Shown here one piece after another: positions 1 to 6,242 of a DNA stretch of 14,058 bases. The number at the start of each line of letters is the position of its first letter. Position 1 is the stretch's first letter. The stretch covers positions 1-14,058 of the forward strand of contig URQW01000070.1 in assembly GCA_900550105.1 (NCBI GenBank). Reading direction: 5' to 3'. The notes below the pieces were generated by a model that saw only the letters and a list, made by a program, of their open reading frames with translations, searched no databases and was not told where the DNA came from. This DNA is from an uncultured Pelosinus sp. Its GTDB lineage: Bacteria > Bacillota > Negativicutes > UMGS1260. The position numbers were made by a program, and so were the translations under genes.

Positions 1-484
1 TAGAAGATATAATTCCTTTCTGATCAGAAAGCATCATATCACCAGGCTTTGTCCTGTGTTCTTTTCCGCCAATCCCGAAGTAGCTTTCTTCACCTTTAGC
101 CACATCTAATATTAAAGGAAAACTCAGGGCTCCATAGTCATGCCCAGCCGTTAAAAGTCCATTTTTTACTTCTGCCATAAACATAGCTTCTACTGTCGCG
201 GCTACAGAAGGTATCTTTTTCGCTTTTAAAGCAATTGATTCGATTTGCTTCATAACATGATACGTTTTTTTATATCTCTTATAGTAGTCGCTGTAAATAG
301 GAATCGGAAAATGCTCGCGAATAGCCTCCGTTGACTGAAATAGAGCCCGTAGCTCTGATTCTATCTCTTGTTTTTTCTGTTCTAAAGCCTCACAGAAAGA
401 TATATTTATCAAGTTTTCTACTACTAAAACCGCCATCATGGACCCACTATAATCTTTTCTCCAAGCATCTGTAGCAATTACCAT
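1..484 (-). CDS. B3/4 domain protein (PheRS beta-like tRNA-binding domain), 3' end cut off by window
   Basis: An uninterrupted reading frame starts at ATG 484 and is still open at base 2, giving 161 residues with the C-terminus outside the window. A purine-rich AGGGGG lies about 9 nt upstream of the ATG. The translation begins MVIATDAWRKDYSGSMMAVL. Its middle has an HFPIPIYSDYYKRYKKTYHV segment, then KIPSVAATVEAMFMAEVKNG, AGHDYGAL, and FGIGGKEHRTKPGDMMLSD near the cut end. This order (helical N-part, a 'yrkfyk' segment, 'ip.v...v..n..s', 'g..D...l', 'G..G.v..sd') matches stand-alone B3/4 domains related to the phenylalanyl-tRNA synthetase beta subunit (COG3382). Members are soluble, and some are thought to act on tRNA or in aminoacyl-tRNA quality control; the role here is unproven. 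The gene starts 45 nt after the AraC regulator stop, so the two are probably co-transcribed. The family call rests on recalled motif order. Confidence 0.75.
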   Translation of the reverse strand, partial: MVIATDAWRKDYSGSMMAVLVVENLINISFCEALEQKKQEIESELRALFQSTEAIREHFPIPIYSDYYKRYKKTYHVMKQIESIALKAKKIPSVAATVEAMFMAEVKNGLLTAGHDYGALSFPLILDVAKGEESYFGIGGKEHRTKPGDMMLSDQKGIISS

Positions 485-528
485 AATACTAACCCCCTAT
501 TTATATCGGCCAAAACCAAATAAGCCTT

Positions 529-1386
529 TTACTTTATTGTAAATAATCCAGGGGATTTTTCTTGTATGATCTTGCTATAATTTTTAGGAGTAATACCCAT
601 AAGCTCCTTAAACTGTCGTGAAAAATGACTTTGATCGGTAAACCCCATCGCCTGCGCAATAGAAGCTAAAGATAAACCACTAGCAAGAAGTTCTTTAGCT
701 CGTCGAATTCGCACTTGTTTAAGATATAGATGTGGCGGCAACCCAATCGCCGCCTTGAATAAACGAATTAAATAAAAAGGACTAATCTGTACTAGTGAGG
801 CTAACTCCTGCAACGAAAAGTTTCTTTGATAATTCTCCTCAATATACTCTCGAACTAAACGAATTCTAGGCATTTCTTTCCCTAACCGTCTTACCGGAAC
901 TGTCTCTCTACCATAACGAGAGATAAATTCTGTTAGCATAATAAGCAATAGTGAATCCTGTTCTAAAAATGTTAGAGCAGACTTTTCCAACAAGAAATGG
1001 AACTTTCTTATAAACATAGCTAAATAAGGATCTTCAATAACTCCCGCTGCAAAAAAAGGAAGTGTATTGATTTTTCCTGACAAATCATAGACAGCTTGTT
1101 CTAAAAGCTTCGGCTGCAAATAGAACATGCGATAAGTCCAGCCCGCTTCTGTTGCAGCAAACCCGTCATGAGCTTCGCCGGGATTAGCCAAATTAATACA
1201 GCCACTAGCCGCAACTAGACTTTCACCATGATAAGAAAATCGTAACGCTCCTTGCTCAATGACACCAAAAGCAAAACCATCATGAAAATGTTTGGAAAAA
1301 TTCTGCTGTACATAAGTTGCATGAAGTAACTCTAAGTTTGCTAATTGCGGCACAGTCCAAAAATTCACGCTTTCCTTCTTTGTCAT
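529..1386 (-). CDS. AraC family transcriptional regulator with N-terminal cupin sensor domain
   Basis: This is a predicted cytoplasmic DNA-binding regulator of 285 residues. Residues about 20-85 form an AraC-type cupin arm with H33-F-H-D, GVIEQGALRF and NPGEAHDG, followed by GWTYRMFYL. Residues about 175-275 form the double helix-turn-helix domain, with SLQELASLVQISPFYLIRLF as the first HTH and LASIAQAMGFTDQSHFSRQF as the second, ending in the family's usual GITPKNY. The frame is open back to a TTG at 1413. I prefer ATG 1386 because GGAAGG sits 6 nt before it; a weaker AGGAAAG precedes the TTG. The cupin ligand is unknown. It is followed after 45 nt by the B3/4-domain gene, which makes that gene a plausible co-transcribed partner or target. 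The AraC assignment is secure; effector and regulon are not visible. Confidence 0.93.
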   Translation of the reverse strand: MTKKESVNFWTVPQLANLELLHATYVQQNFSKHFHDGFAFGVIEQGALRFSYHGESLVAASGCINLANPGEAHDGFAATEAGWTYRMFYLQPKLLEQAVYDLSGKINTLPFFAAGVIEDPYLAMFIRKFHFLLEKSALTFLEQDSLLLIMLTEFISRYGRETVPVRRLGKEMPRIRLVREYIEENYQRNFSLQELASLVQISPFYLIRLFKAAIGLPPHLYLKQVRIRRAKELLASGLSLASIAQAMGFTDQSHFSRQFKELMGITPKNYSKIIQEKSPGLFTIK

Positions 1387-1424
1387 ACTCATCCTTCCAA
1401 TCAACCATAACAAGACTTTCCTTT

Positions 1425-1453
1425 ACTATAAAACAAAAGTCTCATCGTGAAAA
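1425..1453 (-). promoter_or_regulatory. Candidate promoter for the AraC-B3/4 unit
   Basis: On the minus strand TTTTCA (1453-1448; 4/6 to the -35 consensus) is separated by 17 nt from TATAGT (1430-1425; 5/6 to the -10 consensus). Transcription would begin near 1418, about 30 nt ahead of the preferred ATG at 1386 but only a few nt ahead of the alternative TTG at 1413, which supports the shorter protein. It lies just after the terminator of the preceding gene, as expected for a new unit. The region is AT-rich, so a chance match is possible. Confidence 0.4.
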
Positions 1454-1472
1454 GTTTATATAGTATCAGATA

Positions 1473-1520
1473 AATAAAAAAGCACTTCTTGACAGCTCTA
1501 TGAGCCTAAAGAAGTGCTTT
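1473..1520 (-). terminator. Rho-independent terminator after the 68-residue ORF
   Basis: A perfect 12-bp inverted repeat, AAAGCACTTCTT (1479-1490) and AAGAAGTGCTTT (1509-1520), encloses 18 nt that can extend the stem through GCTC/GAGC. Read on the minus strand the right arm runs into TTTTTTATTTA. It begins 16 nt after the stop of the small ORF at 1537 and before the AraC promoter. Confidence 0.88.
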
Positions 1521-1536
1521 CATCATCGTCTTGATT

Positions 1537-1743
1537 TTAAAAAGATGTCCTATTTCTTGTCAGTTTTCCAGCAGGCCAACAAGGAGATCCTGGCGACCGC
1601 TTACAAACCTCGGCAATATTAAGAAGTTCAGACGTCCAAAAAACAGGTTTTGTTTCAGACTTTACTTGATTCCAAGCAAAAATGCGAAATCCAGAATAAG
1701 CGCCTAAAAGTAAAGTTGCAATATACAATGAGGTCATTTCCAT
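1537..1743 (-). CDS. Small single-pass membrane protein of unknown function, possible Fur-regulated gene
   Basis: This is a 68-residue ORF whose family I do not recognise. It looks like a real gene for three reasons. AAGGAGG lies 9 nt before the ATG, a consensus-like extended -10 promoter lies about 30 nt upstream, and a strong terminator follows the stop. Residues about 5-24 (SLYIATLLLGAYSGFRIFAW) form one hydrophobic segment with no signal-peptidase site, so it is probably a membrane-anchored peptide. The remaining 44 residues are polar and basic. They include two cysteines in a C-K-R-S-P-G-S-P-C-W-P arrangement that could bind a metal or form a disulfide. A near-consensus Fur box overlaps the -35 element, suggesting repression by iron-loaded Fur; this is inference. 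Whether it takes part in iron handling cannot be told from sequence. Confidence 0.7.
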   Translation of the reverse strand: MEMTSLYIATLLLGAYSGFRIFAWNQVKSETKPVFWTSELLNIAEVCKRSPGSPCWPAGKLTRNRTSF

Positions 1744-1777
1744 AATCTACAACCTCCTTCAAAATTCTCTTTTTTCT

Positions 1778-1806
1778 ATTATACCACACATTTTTGCAAT
1801 TGATAA
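1778..1806 (-). promoter_or_regulatory. Extended -10 promoter of the 68-residue ORF
   Basis: On the minus strand TTATCA (1806-1801; 4/6) is followed by a 17-nt spacer ending TGG and by a perfect TATAAT (1783-1778). The TG one base before the hexamer gives an extended -10. Predicted start is near 1771, about 28 nt before the ATG and upstream of the AAGGAGG at 1760-1754. Confidence 0.75.
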
Positions 1807-1815
1807 CAATTATCT
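1801..1815. promoter_or_regulatory. Candidate Fur box
   Basis: TGATAACAATTATCT matches 13 of 14 specified positions, or 12 if judged strictly, of the 7-1-7 Fur consensus TGATAAT-N-ATTATCA; the differences are at positions 7 and 15. GATAA/TTATC arms are perfect around a 3-nt centre. The box exactly covers the -35 hexamer of the promoter at 1778-1806, a classical repression position. The sequence is AT-rich, and PerR or Zur boxes share its shape, so the cognate regulator is inferred. Confidence 0.55.
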
Positions 1816-1832
1816 TTATTAATTAATTATTT

Positions 1833-2402
1833 TTATTGCTCTAAGTGGAAATGGTTTGCGTAAGGGTGCCAACCGATCTCGCCAATTCGAATTAGTTTAT
1901 GAGAAATTGGCTTACCATCTTCAAACAATTCAAAATCAACATATTGAGCATTTTGCACTTTAAAGTTCAATCCATCGGACTGGCTGTCGGTATCAAGCCG
2001 AAAGCGAATTTTTTTATTACTATTCATTCTTTCGGAATTTCCAAAGCTTATGCGTTCATCACCATTTCGATTCGAAAAATCAAACCAAAAATGGTTCTTA
2101 CCATTTTCCGTAACGTCATAATAATCGCCACGTTCTAAATTATGACCTCTTACATGTAAAAAATCACCGTCAGTGCGAATCATACCAGTAAATACGTGCC
2201 TTTCTCCCGGTCTTGTCATCGTCCAAAGATGAAAGCCTCTGTCATCTTGCCAAATATAGTATCCTTCGGGGCCACCAGAATAAAATTGCACTGGCTTACC
2301 CCAAGCATCTACATCCGCTTTTCCTGTCCAGGCAAAGGCAGTGCCGGTCAAAACTACCATGCAAAGCATCATGATCGACAAAAGAATTCCTTTTCTCTGC
2401 AT
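1833..2402 (-). CDS. Secreted protein of unknown function
   Basis: This 189-residue protein starts at an ATG preceded by AGGAGG about 8 nt upstream. Residues 1-24 form a Sec signal peptide: basic MQRKG, a hydrophobic core to about residue 20, and AFA before W25. No lipobox cysteine is present. The mature part of about 165 residues is rich in aromatic and beta-forming residues, with blocks GPEGYYIWQDDRGFHLWT, FTGMIRTDGDF, KIRFRLDTDSQSDGLNF, VDFELFEDGKPI and IGEIGWHP. The alternating pattern suggests a beta-sandwich or barrel that acts in the periplasm or outside the cell. I can name no family or ligand. It has its own candidate promoter and no clear terminator, so transcripts may continue toward the 68-residue ORF. 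It is confidently a gene but functionally unassigned. Confidence 0.85.
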   Translation of the reverse strand: MQRKGILLSIMMLCMVVLTGTAFAWTGKADVDAWGKPVQFYSGGPEGYYIWQDDRGFHLWTMTRPGERHVFTGMIRTDGDFLHVRGHNLERGDYYDVTENGKNHFWFDFSNRNGDERISFGNSERMNSNKKIRFRLDTDSQSDGLNFKVQNAQYVDFELFEDGKPISHKLIRIGEIGWHPYANHFHLEQ

Positions 2403-2440
2403 CGTCTGTCCCTCCTAAATATAACGAATCATTTTTATCA

Positions 2441-2468
2441 ATTTTAGTTTAAAGTAAATTTGTGACAA
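2441..2468 (-). promoter_or_regulatory. Candidate promoter of the secreted-protein gene
   Basis: On the minus strand TTGTCA (2468-2463; 5/6) is followed after 16 nt by TAAAAT (2446-2441; 5/6). Start would be near 2434, giving a leader of about 31 nt that contains the AGGAGG. It lies just downstream of the terminator of the potassium-importer gene. Confidence 0.5.
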
Positions 2469-2487
2469 AAAAATGACAGAAATAGCA

Positions 2488-2518
2488 AAAGCTCTTTGGC
2501 ATTAGGCCAAAGAGCTTT
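2488..2518 (-). terminator. Terminator of the KimA-like gene
   Basis: A perfect 13-bp inverted repeat, AAAGCTCTTTGGC (2488-2500) and GCCAAAGAGCTTT (2506-2518), has a 5-nt loop. It starts 10 nt after the stop of the permease gene at 2529. The minus-strand U-tract is short (TTTTGCTATTT), but stem quality and position support termination. Confidence 0.82.
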
Positions 2519-2528
2519 ATTAAAAAAA

Positions 2529-4376
2529 CTATTCTTTTAAATGAAATGGAACGGTTGTAACGATTACGTTTTGACGCCAAACAAGCATATTGCGTAAAAT
2601 CAATCCTGTTTGATTATGCAAGAGACGATGCCAAGATTTTCGCGTTTCAAATTCAGGAATTAAGACCGTAATATAATCGTCAGGCTCTTTCTTACTTTCC
2701 ACCTTATCAATAAAGCGAAGCAACGGCCGCATCAACAGCCGATAGGGCGAATGAATCGTGATGAGTTCCACGCCAGGGTTCCATTTACGCCACTTTTCCT
2801 TGATCTTCTTTTGCATCTCTATATCGCCTGAAATATGAACTGCTATAATATTGTCGCCAATCATTTTTGCATATTTAATGGATTCATACACAACGCGCGT
2901 TGGTGATGAAACAGGGACAATGACAATATGTTTTCCTTTAGGAAAAACAGTCGGCCCTTCCTCATAGCAGGCTTCTGGCAAGTGCAATTGATCTGCAATA
3001 CTATTATAATGAGCCTTAATTTTCTTAAACAAATAAATCATCATGGGAATAAATAATAAAATTAACCAAGCACCATGAATAAACTTAGTAACAGTAATAA
3101 TAACAACGACGAGCCCTGTCGTAATCGCGCCTAAACCATTCAAAAAAGCCCGAATTTGCCAAGCACTGCCTCTTTCCCTAAACCAATGAACAACCATGCT
3201 CGTTTGAGCAATCGTAAAAGAAATAAAAACGCCGATAGCATAAAGCGAAATAAGTTGATCTGTATTCCCGTGAAAAACAACAATTAATAATGCTGCCGCT
3301 ATGGTTAGTAGCACGATGCCATTGGAAAAAGTAAGTCTTTCACCTCTAGTAGCTAAGTATCGCGGCATGTATCCATCCTTCGCAATAATCGAAAGAAGAA
3401 TAGGCAATCCATTATACGCTGTATTAGCAGCCAAATAAAGAACTAGCATAGTAGTAATTTGAATATAAAAGTAAATATAAGACCGGCCAAAAATACTTTC
3501 TGCTAACTGTGACATGGCTGTCACTTCAGGAATTGGTAAAATGTGATTTTGCATAATTAAATAAGTAATACCAATAAACATAAAACCAAGAATACTTGCC
3601 ATCCAGTATGTCGTAACCGATGCATTTTTCGATTCCGGCGCTTTAAACATAGGTACACTATCAGCAATAGCCTCAATCCCCGTCATAGAACTACAGCCAT
3701 TAGCGAAAGCTCGTAAAATAAGCAAAATCATGCCAAAATCAAGCTGCTGCTTTGCGGCCGATTCAGGCGGTAGAACAAACATGTCGCCAGTAAACGCTTT
3801 CCAGGTACCAACTAAGATCAAAACAGTTACACCTGCCAAGAAAGCGTAAGTAGGCACAACAAAAGCATTGGATGATTCCCGAACACCGCGCAAATTCACT
3901 AACATTAAAAGACCAAATAAGACAAATAAATCAAGTCCTACTATGTGTTCAGACAGAAATGGAAAAGCGGAAACAATGGCTGCCGTACCTGCTGAAACAC
4001 TCACCGCAGCCGTCAGTACATAATCGGAAAAAACCGATCCTGCTACAATCAGCGCAGGCATTTCTCCCAAATTCTTCTTAGCAACTGCATAAGCGCCACC
4101 GCCTGTCGGATTCGCTTTGGCAACTTGAACATAAGATAAAGCAACGATTCCCAGTAATAGTAAGATAGATAATGCGATCGGCGCCATGTACCCATAAGCA
4201 ATAATCCCAGGTACTGACACTAACATAAGCATAATCTGCTCGGGACCATAGGCAACAGATGATAAAGCATCTGATGAAAAAATCGAAAGCGCTTTCCATT
4301 TCGGCAGCCTTTCGTGAGCCAACTCCTGATTATGAAGTGGTTTACCTATAAGTATCCTGCGTAATTCCCGTATCAT
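2529..4376 (-). CDS. KimA-type (YdaO-like) high-affinity potassium importer, APC superfamily
   Basis: This 615-residue cytoplasmic-membrane permease has about 12 hydrophobic segments between residues 30 and 460, then a soluble cytoplasmic domain of about 150 residues. The soluble domain starts around GKHIVIVPVSSPTRVVYESI and resembles a universal-stress-like fold. The N-terminal block SSDALSSVAYGPEQ places D36 and Y43 at the same numbers as residues reported for K+ binding in Bacillus subtilis KimA. SDYVLTAAVSVSAG supplies D118, T122 and S126, one off from KimA D117/T121/S125 (numbers from memory). B. subtilis KimA is similar in length. The expected role is proton-coupled K+ uptake. The ATG at 4376 has AGGAGG 11 nt upstream, a slightly long spacing. 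Many relatives are controlled by c-di-AMP riboswitches; I do not recognise one here, although the leader is long and possibly structured. A generic APC amino-acid permease is the alternative. Confidence 0.87.
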   Translation of the reverse strand: MIRELRRILIGKPLHNQELAHERLPKWKALSIFSSDALSSVAYGPEQIMLMLVSVPGIIAYGYMAPIALSILLLLGIVALSYVQVAKANPTGGGAYAVAKKNLGEMPALIVAGSVFSDYVLTAAVSVSAGTAAIVSAFPFLSEHIVGLDLFVLFGLLMLVNLRGVRESSNAFVVPTYAFLAGVTVLILVGTWKAFTGDMFVLPPESAAKQQLDFGMILLILRAFANGCSSMTGIEAIADSVPMFKAPESKNASVTTYWMASILGFMFIGITYLIMQNHILPIPEVTAMSQLAESIFGRSYIYFYIQITTMLVLYLAANTAYNGLPILLSIIAKDGYMPRYLATRGERLTFSNGIVLLTIAAALLIVVFHGNTDQLISLYAIGVFISFTIAQTSMVVHWFRERGSAWQIRAFLNGLGAITTGLVVVIITVTKFIHGAWLILLFIPMMIYLFKKIKAHYNSIADQLHLPEACYEEGPTVFPKGKHIVIVPVSSPTRVVYESIKYAKMIGDNIIAVHISGDIEMQKKIKEKWRKWNPGVELITIHSPYRLLMRPLLRFIDKVESKKEPDDYITVLIPEFETRKSWHRLLHNQTGLILRNMLVWRQNVIVTTVPFHLKE

Positions 4377-4423
4377 TCAATTATAAGCCTCCTGATTATA
4401 AAACCTGCTCTTTTACAGCCTAA

Positions 4424-4529
4424 GTCGTGTTCAAAGACCAATTCCTACTGTGTGCTTATAATATGTCCCGCAGCCAGACTTTTTCTTCATGCTTTCTTCA
4501 TAGTATGAGTCACAGTAACGACATGGAAT
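4424..4529 (-). promoter_or_regulatory. Possible structured 5' leader of the KimA-like gene
   Basis: In the predicted transcript TACTGTG (4517-4511) is fully complementary to CACAGTA (4452-4446). ATTCC (4529-4525) pairs with GGAAT (4445-4441), stacking directly on that helix. GTCGT (4522-4518), left in the bulge between them, is complementary to ACGAC (4428-4424) downstream, as in a pseudoknot or an alternative fold. The pieces sit between the predicted start site and the SD. No known riboswitch consensus is recognised. The complementarity is directly visible; a regulatory role is inference. Confidence 0.35.
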
Positions 4530-4536
4530 ATTGAGC

Positions 4537-4565
4537 ATTATAGCAAAATGAGAATCAGATAGCAA
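4537..4565 (-). promoter_or_regulatory. Extended -10 promoter of the KimA-like gene
   Basis: On the minus strand TTGCTA (4565-4560; 4/6) is followed after 17 nt by a perfect TATAAT (4542-4537). TGC directly before the hexamer forms an extended -10. Predicted transcription start is about 4531, giving an unusually long leader of about 155 nt. Confidence 0.7.
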
Positions 4566-4654
4566 TATCTAACAATACCATCTCCTTGACAAAAAAAGTA
4601 CTCTTTCTGCAAAATTCACTCTCTATCCTTATTATATAATGGAATTTTTTTTTT

Positions 4655-4694
4655 GAAAGCTATAATTTACAGCTTTCACGATAAAAGAATCGTG
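4655..4694. repeat. Two adjacent small stem-loops
   Basis: GAAAGCT (4655-4661) pairs with AGCTTTC (4671-4677). Next to it CACGAT (4677-4682) pairs with ATCGTG (4689-4694) around a 6-nt loop, followed on the plus strand by TTTTT. The second resembles a weak plus-strand terminator, but no plus-strand gene reads into it. On the minus strand they come after the main terminator of the upstream gene and could serve as backup or mRNA-end structures. Confidence 0.35.
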
Positions 4695-4712
4695 TTTTTA
4701 CAATAGCATCCT

Positions 4713-4744
4713 AAAATAAAAAGAGAGTTCGGCAATCGCCAAAC
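4713..4744 (-). terminator. Terminator of the cysteine desulfidase gene
   Basis: On the minus strand GTTTGGC (4744-4738), loop GATT, and GCCGAAC (4733-4727) form a 7-bp stem with one G-U pair. TCTCTTTTTATTTT follows. It begins about 19 nt after the stop at 4763. Confidence 0.85.
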
Positions 4745-4762
4745 CCTCCTTTTGTCTATCCC

Positions 4763-6076
4763 TTAATTGACTTGCTTGTTTAACATAATTTTTAAAATCT
4801 GCCCATCAGTCTGAACCATTCCTTGCGAAGCTAATTGACCTAGATTGGCAATAGATTGATCCACATCTTCAGCAACAATGCCATCACTACTAGTAACCCG
4901 CGTACCCTCTAACGCCAGGAGTACGGCTTTATAGGCAGCAGTAGCTGAAGTGGAAACTTTCATTGCACAACTATTAGAAGCTCCGTCACAAATCATCCCA
5001 GACACATCGCCAATCATATTAGAAATGGCCATACTAACACTATCAAAGTTGCCATCTAATAGCCACGCCATACCAGCTGCAGCTCCCATGGATGCCGTCG
5101 TTACAGCACACAGGGCCGAAAGGGTAGGCAATTTATCATGAATATAAATAGCCATCAAGTGAGACAAAATCAAAGCCCGCGTGAGTTTCTCACGGTTAGC
5201 GCCTACATGCTCAGCCACTACCACGACAGGCATAGTTGCCGCAATTCCCTGGTTGCCTGATCCCGAATTCGTCATAGCTGGTAATGCAGCTCCGCCCATT
5301 CTCGCATCAGATGCCGCTGCTGTACGCACAAGAATCTTTGTTAACAGACTATTGTCCATCAAACCTTTTTCAATGTTTCTCTGCATAGTAGCGCCAATAC
5401 GCAAACCATAGCCGCCTTTCATCCCTTCCTTGGACAAAGACTCATTTAAACTAGCCGCTTCACAAATAAAATCAATCATCGTTAAGGGAGCTGTTAAAGC
5501 AAATTCAAAAACATCTTGAGCCCGAACGCCGCTTAATGAATAAGAGCTTTCCTTATTTTGGTCTTTATCGGCAGACGCCTCAAACACAACCTCGCCATTT
5601 TCTTCAATTCTCACCACGTTCGTATGTGTATCAGCAATGCATACTTTTACCCATTGGTCGCCATGAAATAGTTTTGCCTCAGAGTAAAGGATATTAGGAA
5701 CATCGGCCACCGAAATTTGAACTTGATTATGCGCTACCATCGCTTTTCCGGCTGTGACTTGCTCTGGTGTAAGGCTTTTTAATACTTCTAATTTTGCTTC
5801 AGGATCACCACCCAAAGCACCTACAGCAGCAGCAATTAATAAACCGGCCGTTCCTGTTCCTGGTACCGTAACGCCCATGCCGTTTTTTAGTAAATTAGCG
5901 GAAACCTTCGCTTCAATTCGCTCAACCGGCTGGTTTAACCGCCGAGCGCCAATAGCAGCGGCTAACGCCAACGAAATAGGCTCCGTACATCCTACTGCCG
6001 GCACCACTTCATTTTTCAAAGCTTTAACAAAAGAATTCCACAGGGGATTTTCTACAAAATTCATAGTTTGATTCAA
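4763..6076 (-). CDS. cyuA: L-cysteine desulfidase family protein (CyuA/YhaM, UPF0597)
   Basis: A cytoplasmic enzyme expected to split L-cysteine into pyruvate, ammonia and sulfide using an iron-sulfur cluster; the family resembles L-serine dehydratase. Visible marks include VGCTEP with C30, a GTGTAGLL glycine-rich turn, SGSGNQG around residues 272-278, ALCA with C323, and MICDGASNSCAMK with C363 and C370. C30, C323 and one of the last pair are the likely cluster ligands by comparison with the archaeal enzyme. The frame stays open to a TTG at 6112 that lacks an SD. I chose TTG 6076 because GGAAGGTGA lies just before it, giving 437 residues, close to E. coli YhaM (about 436); ATG 6064 is also possible. 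It is a single-gene unit with its own terminator. No transporter partner (CyuP) or regulator is adjacent. The family is secure; the exact substrate is inferred. Confidence 0.9.
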   Translation of the reverse strand: MNQTMNFVENPLWNSFVKALKNEVVPAVGCTEPISLALAAAIGARRLNQPVERIEAKVSANLLKNGMGVTVPGTGTAGLLIAAAVGALGGDPEAKLEVLKSLTPEQVTAGKAMVAHNQVQISVADVPNILYSEAKLFHGDQWVKVCIADTHTNVVRIEENGEVVFEASADKDQNKESSYSLSGVRAQDVFEFALTAPLTMIDFICEAASLNESLSKEGMKGGYGLRIGATMQRNIEKGLMDNSLLTKILVRTAAASDARMGGAALPAMTNSGSGNQGIAATMPVVVVAEHVGANREKLTRALILSHLMAIYIHDKLPTLSALCAVTTASMGAAAGMAWLLDGNFDSVSMAISNMIGDVSGMICDGASNSCAMKVSTSATAAYKAVLLALEGTRVTSSDGIVAEDVDQSIANLGQLASQGMVQTDGQILKIMLNKQVN

Positions 6077-6242
6077 TTTTCTCACCTTCCATTTATGAAG
6101 CTTGCTTATCAAATGATTAATGCAAAATTCATGCCAAGGAAAGAAGTGCGAAAAACCATTAATTCGTCCCCTTATTTATCACTATAATTTGAGAAATGAT
6201 AATTTTTTTGAGAAACTATGAGAAATTTCGCAGTATCGACCG

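Larger units (their letters stand above)
4377..4762. other. 386-bp gene-free segment between cysteine desulfidase and potassium importer
   Basis: The segment holds, in minus-strand order, a terminator (4744-4713), two small stem-loops (4694-4655), a short AT-rich stretch with the palindrome ATTATATAAT, an extended -10 promoter (4565-4537) and a leader of about 155 nt running to the ATG at 4376. Only very short frames occur in it, such as 19 codons from an ATG at 4490 with weak SD. I see no convincing gene. Confidence 0.7.

Noticed and set aside
4377..4531. c-di-AMP (ydaO/yuaA) riboswitch before the KimA-like gene
   Set aside because: The leader lacks the conserved GGGGUGAAUCC-like and CCGAACC-like blocks on reading by eye. 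A covariance-model search would settle it.
4677..4700. Plus-strand terminator
   Set aside because: The 6-bp stem with TTTTT looks terminator-like, but no plus-strand gene leads into it; probably incidental.
6077..6112. Longer N-terminus of the cysteine desulfidase from TTG 6112
   Set aside because: It has no SD, while TTG 6076 has GGAAGGTGA and gives the usual family length.
6182..6242. Repeated TGAGAAA motif and TTATCA/TGATAA arms after the chemoreceptor stop
   Set aside because: Arms are short, the loop is long and there is no U-tract; not enough to call a terminator or an operator.
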